This document shows positions 34,569-43,190 of a stretch of 63,556 nt of DNA, piece by piece. The stretch is taken from positions 1 to 63,556 of the forward strand of contig JADBYQ010000091.1 in the NCBI GenBank assembly GCA_020402945.1, in the 5' to 3' direction. The DNA is from Cytophagales bacterium. GTDB taxonomy: Bacteria > Bacteroidota > Bacteroidia > Cytophagales > Cyclobacteriaceae. Numbering within the stretch: position 1 is the first letter of the stretch; every line of letters begins with the position of its first letter. The position numbers and the translations under genes were made by a program. Under the pieces are notes generated by a model. It was not told the origin of the DNA, ran no database searches, and worked only from the letters and a program-made list of their open reading frames with translations.

Positions 34569-35312
34569 ATGCTAAAAAATTTATTATTCGTTGCTGCAAT
34601 CGGTATGCTCATGGCAAGCTGTGGAGGAAACTCAGAGAAGCTCCAATCACAAGTAGATTCCCTGAGGACTGAACTTCAAACTAGCCAACAATTTGCCACT
34701 ACCCTTCAGGAAGTAGGTGTATTGATGGACTCTATTGATGCGAACCGCCAATTACTCCGTGTCAATATGGTAGAGGGTACTACCTACGACAATTACAAAA
34801 GCAGAATGAAGGACATCAATAACTACGTCAAGGATACTCAGAACAAAATCTCAGAGCTGGAAAAATCGTTGAAGAAATCTAAAGGAAACGCTAACGCATT
34901 TGCAGCGACTATCAAAAAGCTAAGAGCTGATTTGGAAGAGCGCAATAAAGAAATAGCTGCGTTGAATGAACAAGTGGATCTTTTGAAAAACGAAAATCAA
35001 AATTTAATTACCACCGTAGGGTTGCAGGAAGCAGAGCTTACTGATAAGGAGTCGCAGATCGTAGCTAAACAACAAGAGTTGGCTTTGATCGAAGCTCGGA
35101 TTCAGGAAATGATGGTTCAAAGCAAGATGAGCGAAGCAGATTCTTACTTTGCCAGAGCGCAGGCCATTGAAGAAGCGGCTAATCGGACTAAGCTTGCACC
35201 GCGCAAGAAGAAAGATACTTATAAAGAGGCCATTGAGTTGTATAAAAAGGCATTGTCCCTTGGCAAGCAAGAAGCACAAGCAAAGATTGCAGCATTGGAA
35301 AAGAAGATTTAG
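34569..35312 (+). CDS. Coiled-coil lipoprotein
   Basis: 247 residues. A lipoprotein signal ends MLMASC with Cys18, followed by GGNSEK. Residues about 24-180 are a long heptad-rich coiled coil (SELEKSLKKSK, LNEQVDLLKNENQNL). The last ~50 residues (SYFARAQAIEEAANR, YKEAIELYKKALSLG) resemble a single TPR-like helical pair. It is probably anchored in an envelope membrane facing the periplasm. Its function is unknown. A strong terminator follows, so it is monocistronic. Confidence 0.8.
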   Translation: MLKNLLFVAAIGMLMASCGGNSEKLQSQVDSLRTELQTSQQFATTLQEVGVLMDSIDANRQLLRVNMVEGTTYDNYKSRMKDINNYVKDTQNKISELEKSLKKSKGNANAFAATIKKLRADLEERNKEIAALNEQVDLLKNENQNLITTVGLQEAELTDKESQIVAKQQELALIEARIQEMMVQSKMSEADSYFARAQAIEEAANRTKLAPRKKKDTYKEAIELYKKALSLGKQEAQAKIAALEKKI

Positions 35313-35340
35313 TACTACAATTATTCCTTTCACAAAAACA

Positions 35341-35373
35341 GGGGGCGCCTTACAGGGTGCCCCTCTTTTTTTT
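35341..35373 (+). terminator. Intrinsic terminator after the lipoprotein gene
   Basis: GGGGGCGCC-TTACA-GGGTGCCCC followed by TCTTTTTTTT. It lies 28 bases past the stop codon and also separates the convergent antiporter gene. Confidence 0.85.
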
Positions 35374-35395
35374 GTTTGATAAAATCGAAATTACT

Positions 35396-36370
35396 TTACA
35401 CAGTTCCATTATCCATTCCAATCAAATACACCGTGTACACAATGTAACCGCCTAATAGTAGCGCAGCTTCCCAGCGATCTAGTTTTCGAGTGTTTAGCGT
35501 AAACATAAAAATCACCAGCATCACAGTAGATCCCATCAGAACGTATAAATCAAAATTCATCGCAGCATTGTAGGGCATAGGGTTGATAACTCCTGTTACA
35601 CCAAGAATAAAAAAGATGTTGAAGATATTTGACCCCACCACGTTGCCAATCGCGATATCTGTGTTTTTACGATAAGCGGCCACACAAGACGTGGCCAATT
35701 CAGGCAAAGACGTACCAGCGGCAAGGATGGTGAGACCAATCAGCTTTTCAGATAAACCATACGCTCTGGCAATTTCCAATGCGTTGGTTACCACCAACTG
35801 CCCCCCGCCAATTAGCATACCAAGTCCTAAAATCACCATTCCTATCGATATAGGCATACTAAAAATTTTGATGGGCTCGCCCTCTTCCAAGTCGGTTGTG
35901 TGGCTCATGGTCTTGTAGATGTAAAAAAGAAAGCCGGCAAAAAAAACTAAAAGAATTATGCTATCTATTCTACTTAAGCTACCAGTACCTTCGCCTCCCC
36001 AAAGGGAATCGTTGACGAGGAGAAATAGAACACCTGCCGCTAACAATGAAAGCGGTACTTCATACTTCACTGTGTTGCGCTGCACAATCAGTGGGTAAAT
36101 CAATCCAGCGATGCCCAGGATAAAAAGCAAGTTGAAATTATTGCTGCCAATAACGTTGCCAAATGAAGCATCATTCTTCCCATCTAAAGCAGAGAGCAGA
36201 CTCACAATCAGCTCGGGCATTGAGGTACCGAAAGCTACTACCGTTAGACCAATGGCCAAGTTGGAGATACCATACTTCTTGGCGGCCGATGATGCCCCAT
36301 TAACAAGAAAATCAGCTCCTTTAATTAAGATTCCAAATCCAAGTAGCAATAGTAAAATAGGGATCAACAT
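35396..36370 (-). CDS. Calcium/sodium antiporter (CaCA family, YrbG-like)
   Basis: 324 residues with ten hydrophobic segments. The two inverted alpha-repeats are clear: GTSMPELIVSLLSA with GNVIGSNNFNLLFILG, and GTSLPELATSCVAA with GNVVGSNIFNIFFILG. The central acidic stretch (TTDLEEGEP) is the usual cytoplasmic loop. It exchanges cations, probably Ca2+ for Na+, across the inner membrane. It lies 25 bases after the CorA gene on the same strand. Confidence 0.93.
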   Translation of the reverse strand: MLIPILLLLLGFGILIKGADFLVNGASSAAKKYGISNLAIGLTVVAFGTSMPELIVSLLSALDGKNDASFGNVIGSNNFNLLFILGIAGLIYPLIVQRNTVKYEVPLSLLAAGVLFLLVNDSLWGGEGTGSLSRIDSIILLVFFAGFLFYIYKTMSHTTDLEEGEPIKIFSMPISIGMVILGLGMLIGGGQLVVTNALEIARAYGLSEKLIGLTILAAGTSLPELATSCVAAYRKNTDIAIGNVVGSNIFNIFFILGVTGVINPMPYNAAMNFDLYVLMGSTVMLVIFMFTLNTRKLDRWEAALLLGGYIVYTVYLIGMDNGTV

Positions 36371-36395
36371 AGGGGTAGGGTTTAGGTAGTGTAAA

Positions 36396-37445
36396 TTAAA
36401 ACCATTTTTTGAATTTAAAATAGCGAATCATAGCAATTACTATTAAAAGCATGAACCCCATCACAATAGGGTACCCGTAGGGCGAATCAAGCTCAGGCAT
36501 ATTCCAGACCGATTTGTCGGTATGAAAATTCATTCCATACACACCGACAATAAATGTCAACGGCATGAAAATGGTGGAAATGACTGTCAATACCTTTATC
36601 ACTTCGTTCATTCGGGTGTTGAGTGTGTTGATATAAATATCCATTAAGCCCGAAGTAAGATCTTTGTAGGTATCCAACGAATCAATAAGGTGAACGACAT
36701 GGTCATACACATCGGCATAGTAGCGAAGGTTGACAGGGTCAATAAATCCGCTTTCATCTTTTAATATTTTACTCATCGCGTCACGCAATGGATAAAGTGC
36801 TTTGCGTAAAAAGATTAACTCTTTCTTGAGCTGTTGAATGTTCTTAAACTGTGTTTCGGTGGAGTTTTTGTAAATCTCATCTTCAATGGTCTCGATCTGC
36901 TCACCAATGGCGTCAAGCACATTGTAGTAATTGTCAACAATAATGTCAACCACACGGTACAATAAATAGTCCGCTTTCTTTTTTCGCACCCTTCCTTGAT
37001 CGAGGCGAATTCTATCCCTTAGAAGCCCAAATAGGTCTCCTTCTTTCTCTTGAAATGATAGTAGGTAATCTTTACCCAACACAAAACTTATTTGCTCGTA
37101 GTCGATTTTACCTTCGTCAATTCGATAAAGCATCTTTAACGTCAAAAATAAAAAGTCATCATACTCTTCCGCTTTCGGTTGGTGGTCGCTGGTGATGTCC
37201 TCAACCAACAAGCTGTGAAGGCAAAAGTGATCGGCCAGTTTTTGAACGATTGACTTTTCATGAAGTCCATCCAGATTGATCCAATTGACGTGATTTAGTT
37301 TAATGTGCGCGATGAGTTCTGTAATGGGCAAATCTTGGTACATGCTGTACTCTTTCTCATCATACTGGATGAGCTCAAGAATTACCTTACTGTCGCTGGG
37401 GCGCGGATCGTTTGAGCGGACTACGAGTTTTTTCTTTCTGGCCAT
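36396..37445 (-). CDS. corA: CorA-family magnesium/cobalt transporter
   Basis: 349 residues. The signature YGMNF precedes the second membrane helix, and the tail ends with basic residues (RYFKFKKWF), as in CorA. A large N-terminal cytoplasmic domain with a long helix (about 140-270) leads into two C-terminal helices (about 290-340). It forms a pentameric Mg2+ channel. It starts four bases after the MscS stop, so the two are transcribed together. Confidence 0.95.
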   Translation of the reverse strand: MARKKKLVVRSNDPRPSDSKVILELIQYDEKEYSMYQDLPITELIAHIKLNHVNWINLDGLHEKSIVQKLADHFCLHSLLVEDITSDHQPKAEEYDDFLFLTLKMLYRIDEGKIDYEQISFVLGKDYLLSFQEKEGDLFGLLRDRIRLDQGRVRKKKADYLLYRVVDIIVDNYYNVLDAIGEQIETIEDEIYKNSTETQFKNIQQLKKELIFLRKALYPLRDAMSKILKDESGFIDPVNLRYYADVYDHVVHLIDSLDTYKDLTSGLMDIYINTLNTRMNEVIKVLTVISTIFMPLTFIVGVYGMNFHTDKSVWNMPELDSPYGYPIVMGFMLLIVIAMIRYFKFKKWF

Positions 37446-37449
37446 CAGG

Positions 37450-38292
37450 CTATAAATTTTTCATCACCAGCAGGTGATGCAGGTTGGCCAGGGTAATGCC
37501 AGCCGCGTCAAAGCGTTCTTTGATCGACTTATTTAGATCGCATTTTAAGTCAAACCCATCAGTAGGGTCTTTGGCCCAAACCGAAGCTCGTAAATGTATG
37601 CCAGAATCCAGGAAAGTCATCACGCGCACCATAACAGGGTGTTCGCCACTTGCCTTTTCAGTATCCGTTCGGTTGTCAATATAGTAACGGTGTCTTACGG
37701 CTTCGTCCTGAATGATCTTGATCGCTTGATCAATGTTCGAGGAAAGGGAAATGGCAACTTCCACAAACATGCAGGTTTTTTCGTCAGTTATTGTGGAGTT
37801 AATAATGGTTTCATTGCTAATCACACTATTGGGAATGATCACCCTTCTGTTTTCGAAATCTTTGATGGTGGTGTGCCTCAAATTAATGTCTTCCACATCC
37901 CCCGTGTAGAGTTGCCCAATTCTAACTCGGTCACCTACACTAAAAGGCTTAAAGATCACCAAGAAAAACCCACTTATGATGTTAGAGAAGGCAGCTTGCG
38001 AGGCAAAGCCAACAATCGCAGCCAAAACCCCCGCACCTGTTAGCAACGTTGTGCCTGCCGTGTGCAGGGCTGGGATGGATCTGAAAATTACCACTACCGC
38101 TACGAAGAAAAGTATAAAGTCAACAGCATTTTTAAAAAAGTTATAGCGGGTAGGATCCACTTTCAGCTTGCGAGCCGCAGCTCTAAAAAAACGGCCTACC
38201 AAAAACCGTAAAATTCGGGAGACAATGAATGTCACAATGATCACCGATATGATGAATATGACTTGTTCCCAATACTTATTGATATACAACAT
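37450..38292 (-). CDS. Small-conductance mechanosensitive channel (MscS)
   Basis: 280 residues from the Met at 38292 (MLYINKYWEQVIFI); a GTG at 38328 would add 12 residues. Three membrane helices precede the pore and beta domain: GVLAAIVGFASQAAFSNIISG for the pore-lining helix region (shown in part), then FKPFSVGDRVRIG and VIIPNSVI of the MscS beta domain. It releases solutes on osmotic downshock. It leads an operon with corA and the Ca/Na antiporter, an ion-homeostasis cluster. Confidence 0.92.
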   Translation of the reverse strand: MLYINKYWEQVIFIISVIIVTFIVSRILRFLVGRFFRAAARKLKVDPTRYNFFKNAVDFILFFVAVVVIFRSIPALHTAGTTLLTGAGVLAAIVGFASQAAFSNIISGFFLVIFKPFSVGDRVRIGQLYTGDVEDINLRHTTIKDFENRRVIIPNSVISNETIINSTITDEKTCMFVEVAISLSSNIDQAIKIIQDEAVRHRYYIDNRTDTEKASGEHPVMVRVMTFLDSGIHLRASVWAKDPTDGFDLKCDLNKSIKERFDAAGITLANLHHLLVMKNL

Positions 38293-38404
38293 TGCCTCGA
38301 AAATAGTGAATTGTCCATTCCTTACCACCCACCTTAGTTCTTTTTATTGATGGCATTTAAAAACCATGATCGTCTACTATTTACTTTTCTGTAATATTGT
38401 GCTA

Positions 38405-39379
38405 ATGTCTTTGCACCTCGACCACATTAAGGCACCCGTTGCTGTTGAAATGGAAGAATTCGAACATAAGTTTCGGGCTTCTATGAAAACGAACGTTTTG
38501 TTGCTGGACAAAATCATGACTTATATTGTCAAGCGAAAAGGGAAGCAAATGCGTCCGCTTTTTGTCTTTTTGAGTGCGGGTTCTTGCGGGACAATTAATG
38601 AATCATCTTATCGTGCCGCTTCGCTCATTGAACTGGTTCATACGGCAAGTTTGGTTCATGATGATGTGGTTGATAACTCGAATTATAGAAGAGGTTTTTT
38701 TTCAGTCAATGCGCTTTGGAAGAATAAGATAGCTGTTTTGGTGGGAGATTTTCTTTTGACGAGAGGCCTATTCCTCGCTTTGGAACATAAAGACTATGAT
38801 CTTTTAGGGATATGTACTGAGGCGGTTAAGGAGATGAGCGAAGGGGAGCTAATGCAAATGGAGAGAGCCAGACGGCTGGATATTTCGGAGGAAGTTTACT
38901 TCGATATTATTAGAAAAAAAACAGCTTCGTTAATAGCATCGTGCTGTGCAATAGGAGCGAGCTCAGTAAACTCTACCCCTGAGATGGTGGAAAAAATGAA
39001 ATTTTTTGGTGAAAAAGTGGGAATGGCTTTTCAGATAAAGGACGATCTCTTTGACTACGGAGAGGATGAAATCGGTAAACCTCTAGGCATCGACATCAAA
39101 GAAAAAAAGATGACACTTCCCCTCATTTATGCTCTGTCAAAAGCGGGTTGGCTAGAAAAACGAAAAATCATCTCTATTGTAAAAAATGAAAGTGAGAAGC
39201 CAAAAAAGGTGAAAGAAGTGATCGAATTTGTAAAGAAGTCGGGAGGAATTGAGTACGCAAAAGAAGCGATGAACAGGTACTATGCGGAGGCCTTGGATTT
39301 GTTGAAAGAGTTACCCGATTCTACTTATCGCAATTCGTTAAGTGAATTAGTTAAGTTCACCATTGAACGGAAAAACTAG
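38405..39379 (+). CDS. Polyprenyl diphosphate synthase (long chain)
   Basis: 324 residues from ATG 38405 (MSLHLDHIK); 13 codons of open frame upstream look unlike the family. Both Asp-rich motifs are present: LVHDDVVDNS (FARM) near 85 and QIKDDLFDYGED (SARM) near 210, along with GKQMRP near 52. It extends an allylic diphosphate with IPP to make the side chain of menaquinone or a lipid carrier; chain length cannot be read. The stop overlaps the convergent hypothetical gene by four bases. Confidence 0.93.
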   Translation: MSLHLDHIKAPVAVEMEEFEHKFRASMKTNVLLLDKIMTYIVKRKGKQMRPLFVFLSAGSCGTINESSYRAASLIELVHTASLVHDDVVDNSNYRRGFFSVNALWKNKIAVLVGDFLLTRGLFLALEHKDYDLLGICTEAVKEMSEGELMQMERARRLDISEEVYFDIIRKKTASLIASCCAIGASSVNSTPEMVEKMKFFGEKVGMAFQIKDDLFDYGEDEIGKPLGIDIKEKKMTLPLIYALSKAGWLEKRKIISIVKNESEKPKKVKEVIEFVKKSGGIEYAKEAMNRYYAEALDLLKELPDSTYRNSLSELVKFTIERKN

Positions 39380-39843
39380 TTTGCCAGCTTTACTTTTCCG
39401 CGCCCTGCCTCTTGCACAGCATAGTCTTTGACACTAGAAAATATAGCTTCTTCCAAATGCTGAGCTGCAGGACCTGTGGTGGCAGGAGTAAAGGTTCCCT
39501 CGCTTTCCCACCATTTTTTTGCCAAATCTTTTGCTGTTAGTTTATCTACTTCAAAATAGTTTATAACTGAATCAGACACGAGCCAGGGCTTTGCAATGGT
39601 CGCATATTTTTCAAAGATCATGTTTCGCATTTGGGTTCCGCTGGGCTGACTCTTAAAGTGCGAAATAGTGTATGACATGGTTTCTGGCTCGGTCATGATC
39701 AAATCCCAGTAGCGTTTTGAACTAACTACCTGAGCGGTAGTGAGTAAGTAGCCGTACCCTTTTTCAAGAGGCTCCTTAGTAATTTGACAAGAAGCTTTGA
39801 ATTCTTTCTTTTTTTTGCCGAATAGGGCATCCATTAGTGCCAT
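39376..39843 (-). CDS. Hypothetical protein, 155 residues
   Basis: I do not recognise the family. Seen: a basic N-terminus (GKKKKEFKASC), one YGYLLTTAQVVSSKRYWD segment and a Trp-rich C-terminal part (LAKKWWESEGTF). There is no signal peptide or membrane helix, so it is a cytoplasmic protein. The stop overlaps the convergent polyprenyl synthase gene by four bases, and no other gene lies within 100 bases on its strand. Confidence 0.6.
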   Translation of the reverse strand: MALMDALFGKKKKEFKASCQITKEPLEKGYGYLLTTAQVVSSKRYWDLIMTEPETMSYTISHFKSQPSGTQMRNMIFEKYATIAKPWLVSDSVINYFEVDKLTAKDLAKKWWESEGTFTPATTGPAAQHLEEAIFSSVKDYAVQEAGRGKVKLAN

Positions 39844-39956
39844 GCGGAGGAATTTATTGTATTAGATACTCTCAAAAGGACAAATAGTTGCACTGAGTGG
39901 AGTGAAAGATGTAAAATAGTGTAATGAAAGACCGGATTTGCGTCTTGAAGATCAAA

Positions 39957-41426
39957 TCAGGAACCCTTGACTGGCTGACTTTTCTTCATCTTTTCAAATT
40001 TCTGTTGCTTTGAGAGAAAATCGTCTAGTTTGTTGACTGGCAGTTTCTTAGCAATAATTTTTTTCTTGTCATCTAAGATATAGATGGTAGGCGTTGTTTC
40101 CGAATGATACAGTTTTGAGTAAGGCTCCTTTAAGTACGTTCGTGGGCCATTTACCGTAATCCATGGAGTTTTAAATTCTTTCATAAAATTTTTCATCTTT
40201 AACATACTGGTGTCCGAGGATACGGCATACACTTCAAAGTTGTACTGCGCCTTACTCTTGTTGTAAAATTCTACCAGTTTGGGTGTCTCTTCTCGGCAGT
40301 GGCCACAATCCGGATCAAAAATGAAAAGGATGGTATACTTGTTTTTGATGTCGTACATCGACCGGGGCTGTAGGTTTTGATCTTGCATGATGAGGTTAGC
40401 TCCTGTGCGCCCGATCATACTCGTACGAATCTTATCAGCATAGTCTTTCATGCTCTTCTTTATCGAGGCTGCAGCCCAAAAATTCATTTCACCGGAAGCC
40501 CAGTAAGTATCGTTCAGTCGCACGAAAACTTCGTCCAAACCCATAATCTCCGGAGCTTGGTACATTACCATCAGGTTGAAAACCATGTACTTATAGGTAT
40601 CCTGGTTTTTCTTGGCTTTTTCTACAATGCCACTTATCGCCTTCATCACACTATCTGGCGTTGGAACAAATAATTTCTCCAAATACTCCTTTACTTTTTC
40701 TTGATAGAATGGCCGTGGGAGTCGGATCATGGCTTCGTCTGCCAAATCCAGATTGTCAAAAAAGTGTTGGCGATAGTACTTCAACTGGTAGGTAGAGTCA
40801 ATCGACCCATCTGCTTTTTTTGGCGGATTAGGAACTTCGATTTGTTTGGTCACTTTTAGTAGACGTGCCGTTAGAGTCGTTGGATTCTTTTCAATCAACT
40901 CATTTTGATAGGCCATCACGCGATCATTGATTTTGGAGAAGGATGCACGAGCATCTTTCTTTTGATCTTCTGTCAGTGTGCTGTCTTTCAATACTTTAAC
41001 CAAAGGTTCGGCTTCAAGGCTTTGCGTCCCAATGAAGTGAAGGTTATCAAAAAAAAGTTTGTTGTCCTCATCGTTTTTTACAACAAGGGTCTTGATATAA
41101 TCTTCAATTTTCAACGGATCTGCTGCATTTGCTGTGGTTTCGATGGTGAAAAACTTGTTCTTCCCCACGACAAAGTCAAATAGCTTGTTTTTTCCTAATA
41201 CAAGATAGTAGGCGCCTTCTGGCAACGCAGTCTTTCCATCAAAATGAAAAGAACCCGCCTTGCTCTTTGCCGTATCGCGTAAAACGGTGTTTTCTCCATA
41301 ATAGCTCCCTAGATAAACGGTGGTGTCTTTCCAGTTTTTTATCTTAAAATCAATTCGATAGCCACTTTGAGCATGGGCAAATTGGGTAACAGCTAAAGCA
41401 ATGAAGGTGATGAGTAGGCGTTTCAT
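39957..41426 (-). CDS. TlpA-like thiol-disulfide protein with N-terminal DUF4369-like domain
   Basis: 489 residues with a signal peptide (MKRLLITFIALAVTQFAHAQ). The N-terminal ~100 residues (YRIDFKIKNWKDTTVYLGSYYG) resemble DUF4369, followed by a DUF5106-like helical middle, and the C-terminal thioredoxin fold carries C374-G-H-C377 in FDPDCGHCREETPKL and a cis-Pro near TTPTIYILD. These Bacteroidota periplasmic proteins reduce or oxidise disulfides in exported proteins. The precise partner is unknown. It ends about 110 bases before the hypothetical gene on the same strand. Confidence 0.88.
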   Translation of the reverse strand: MKRLLITFIALAVTQFAHAQSGYRIDFKIKNWKDTTVYLGSYYGENTVLRDTAKSKAGSFHFDGKTALPEGAYYLVLGKNKLFDFVVGKNKFFTIETTANAADPLKIEDYIKTLVVKNDEDNKLFFDNLHFIGTQSLEAEPLVKVLKDSTLTEDQKKDARASFSKINDRVMAYQNELIEKNPTTLTARLLKVTKQIEVPNPPKKADGSIDSTYQLKYYRQHFFDNLDLADEAMIRLPRPFYQEKVKEYLEKLFVPTPDSVMKAISGIVEKAKKNQDTYKYMVFNLMVMYQAPEIMGLDEVFVRLNDTYWASGEMNFWAAASIKKSMKDYADKIRTSMIGRTGANLIMQDQNLQPRSMYDIKNKYTILFIFDPDCGHCREETPKLVEFYNKSKAQYNFEVYAVSSDTSMLKMKNFMKEFKTPWITVNGPRTYLKEPYSKLYHSETTPTIYILDDKKKIIAKKLPVNKLDDFLSKQQKFEKMKKSQPVKGS

Positions 41427-41527
41427 TTATGATCTATATTGGTTGACAAATTTGAGCATATTCAGTCGAACGTACAATGGCAATTAATAGGCCAACTAAT
41501 ACGTGGGTAACAAGTCAACTTTTAAAC

Positions 41528-41535
41528 TATTTTTG
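41528..41535 (+). promoter_or_regulatory. Probable gldA promoter, -7 box TATTTTTG
   Basis: TATTTTTG fits TAnnTTTG and ends 12 bases before the gldA ATG at 41548. A clear TTG at -33 is not seen. Confidence 0.45.
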
Positions 41536-41547
41536 CAGGCGTTTAAA

Positions 41548-42471
41548 ATGTCACTGACCGTAACCAATCTTTCCAAGCAATATGGCCAACAATTGGCCGT
41601 AGACAACATTTCTTTTTCTGTAGAACAGGGTGAGATTGTTGGCTTTTTGGGCCCCAATGGCGCAGGTAAATCGACTACCATGAAGATGGCCACCAGCTAC
41701 TTACCACCCACATCAGGGAGTATAACCATCAACGGGCTGAATGTAGTGGAGCAGCCGATGGCTGTTAAGAGGATCATCGGATACCTTCCGGAACACAACC
41801 CTCTTTATCTGGAAATGTACGTGCACGAATACTTGCAGTTTGTGGCGTCTGTTTATGGGCTAACAAAAAAGGAAACAGTAAAGCGCGTGGGAGAGATGAT
41901 CGAGTTGTGTGGGTTGACCAAGGAACAAAATAAAAGGATTGAGTCACTTTCCAAAGGATATCGGCAGCGTGTGGGCCTGGCGCAAGCATTAATTCACAAT
42001 CCGCAAGTATTAATTTTAGATGAACCCACCTCGGGGTTGGATCCGAATCAGATCTTAGAAATCAGAAAACTGATCAAGCAGATAAGCGAACAAAAGACGG
42101 TTATTTTATCCACACACATTATGCAAGAAGTGCAAGCATTGTGTGATCGGGTGATTGTCATCCATCAAGGAAAAATTGTGGCCGATGATCTATTAAAGAA
42201 TTTGCTCACGGGAAAGAAGGAGCAAGTTGTGTTAGTGGTAGAGTGGGATGGAGCAGCACCTTTGTCGGCTATTGAATCAATCAATGGGGTAGAAAAGGTA
42301 GAAATGGATAAACACCTCTGTCGGATAACGACTCAACGGAGTGATGAAGTTCGAGCTGCCATCTTTCGTTTATCAACGGACCGTAACCAGGCATTGCTTT
42401 CATTCAAGGTGGAGGAAAACACGTTGGAAGATATCTTTCGATCATTAACGATTACTTCCGCTGCGGTATGA
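41548..42471 (+). CDS. gldA: Gliding-motility ABC transporter ATPase GldA
   Basis: 307 residues from ATG 41548 (MSLTVTNLSKQYGQ), because a -7 box sits immediately upstream of it. Nucleotide-binding domain with Walker A GPNGAGKST, signature LSKGYRQR, Walker B VLILDEPTSGLD and H-loop STHIMQEV. GldA with GldF and GldG forms an ABC transporter needed for gliding in Flavobacterium; substrate unknown. The stop overlaps gldF by four bases (ATGA). Confidence 0.93.
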   Translation: MSLTVTNLSKQYGQQLAVDNISFSVEQGEIVGFLGPNGAGKSTTMKMATSYLPPTSGSITINGLNVVEQPMAVKRIIGYLPEHNPLYLEMYVHEYLQFVASVYGLTKKETVKRVGEMIELCGLTKEQNKRIESLSKGYRQRVGLAQALIHNPQVLILDEPTSGLDPNQILEIRKLIKQISEQKTVILSTHIMQEVQALCDRVIVIHQGKIVADDLLKNLLTGKKEQVVLVVEWDGAAPLSAIESINGVEKVEMDKHLCRITTQRSDEVRAAIFRLSTDRNQALLSFKVEENTLEDIFRSLTITSAAV

Positions 42472-43190
42472 TTCACGTTTTCAAAAAAGAATTCAACGGC
42501 TTTCTTCATTCACTCATTGCCTATTTGGTGATAGGTATTTTCCTCACGGCAATGGGATTGTTGATTTGGGTTTTTCCGGAGACCTCAGTTCTTGATTACG
42601 GATATGCCGATTTAGATACGTTGTTTTCAATGGCACCTTATGTTTTTACCTTCCTGATTCCAGCCATCACGATGAAGAGTTTTGCAGAAGAAAGAAAGCT
42701 CGGTACGCTTGAGTTACTGCTGACAAAGCCACTGACGGATTGGGATATTGTATTGGGTAAGTTTTTTGCTGCTTTTGCGTTGGTAGTGGTTGCTTTGTTG
42801 CCCACCATGATTTATTATTTGTCGATCGTCAAGTTAGGTAATCCTGTTGGAAACATTGATACGGCAGCGGTAGTTGGTTCTTATGTCGGACTACTGTTTT
42901 TGGCTGCCATTTTTTGTGCGATTGGAATTTTTACATCTACTCTTTCAAATAACCAAATCGTTGCGTTTTTGCTGGCTGCCTTTTTCTGTTTTCTGATGTA
43001 TACCGGATTTGATTCACTTTCATCTTTTGCCGGAAGTCAGGCCCTGCTGGTGAAGCAATTTGGTATTCTGTACCATTATGAGTCGCTCGGCAAGGGATTA
43101 ATTGACACAAGAGACATTATCTATTCGCTAAGTACCGCAGGGTTGCTGTTACTATTTACAAAAGTTGTTTTGGGTAGCAGGCTATGGTAA
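42468..43190 (+). CDS. gldF: Gliding-motility ABC permease GldF
   Basis: 240 residues with six membrane helices. The MKSFAEERKLGTLELLLTKP motif in the first cytoplasmic loop is typical of ABC-2 type permeases. It overlaps gldA by four bases and gldG by seven, so translation is coupled. Confidence 0.93.
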   Translation: MIHVFKKEFNGFLHSLIAYLVIGIFLTAMGLLIWVFPETSVLDYGYADLDTLFSMAPYVFTFLIPAITMKSFAEERKLGTLELLLTKPLTDWDIVLGKFFAAFALVVVALLPTMIYYLSIVKLGNPVGNIDTAAVVGSYVGLLFLAAIFCAIGIFTSTLSNNQIVAFLLAAFFCFLMYTGFDSLSSFAGSQALLVKQFGILYHYESLGKGLIDTRDIIYSLSTAGLLLLFTKVVLGSRLW

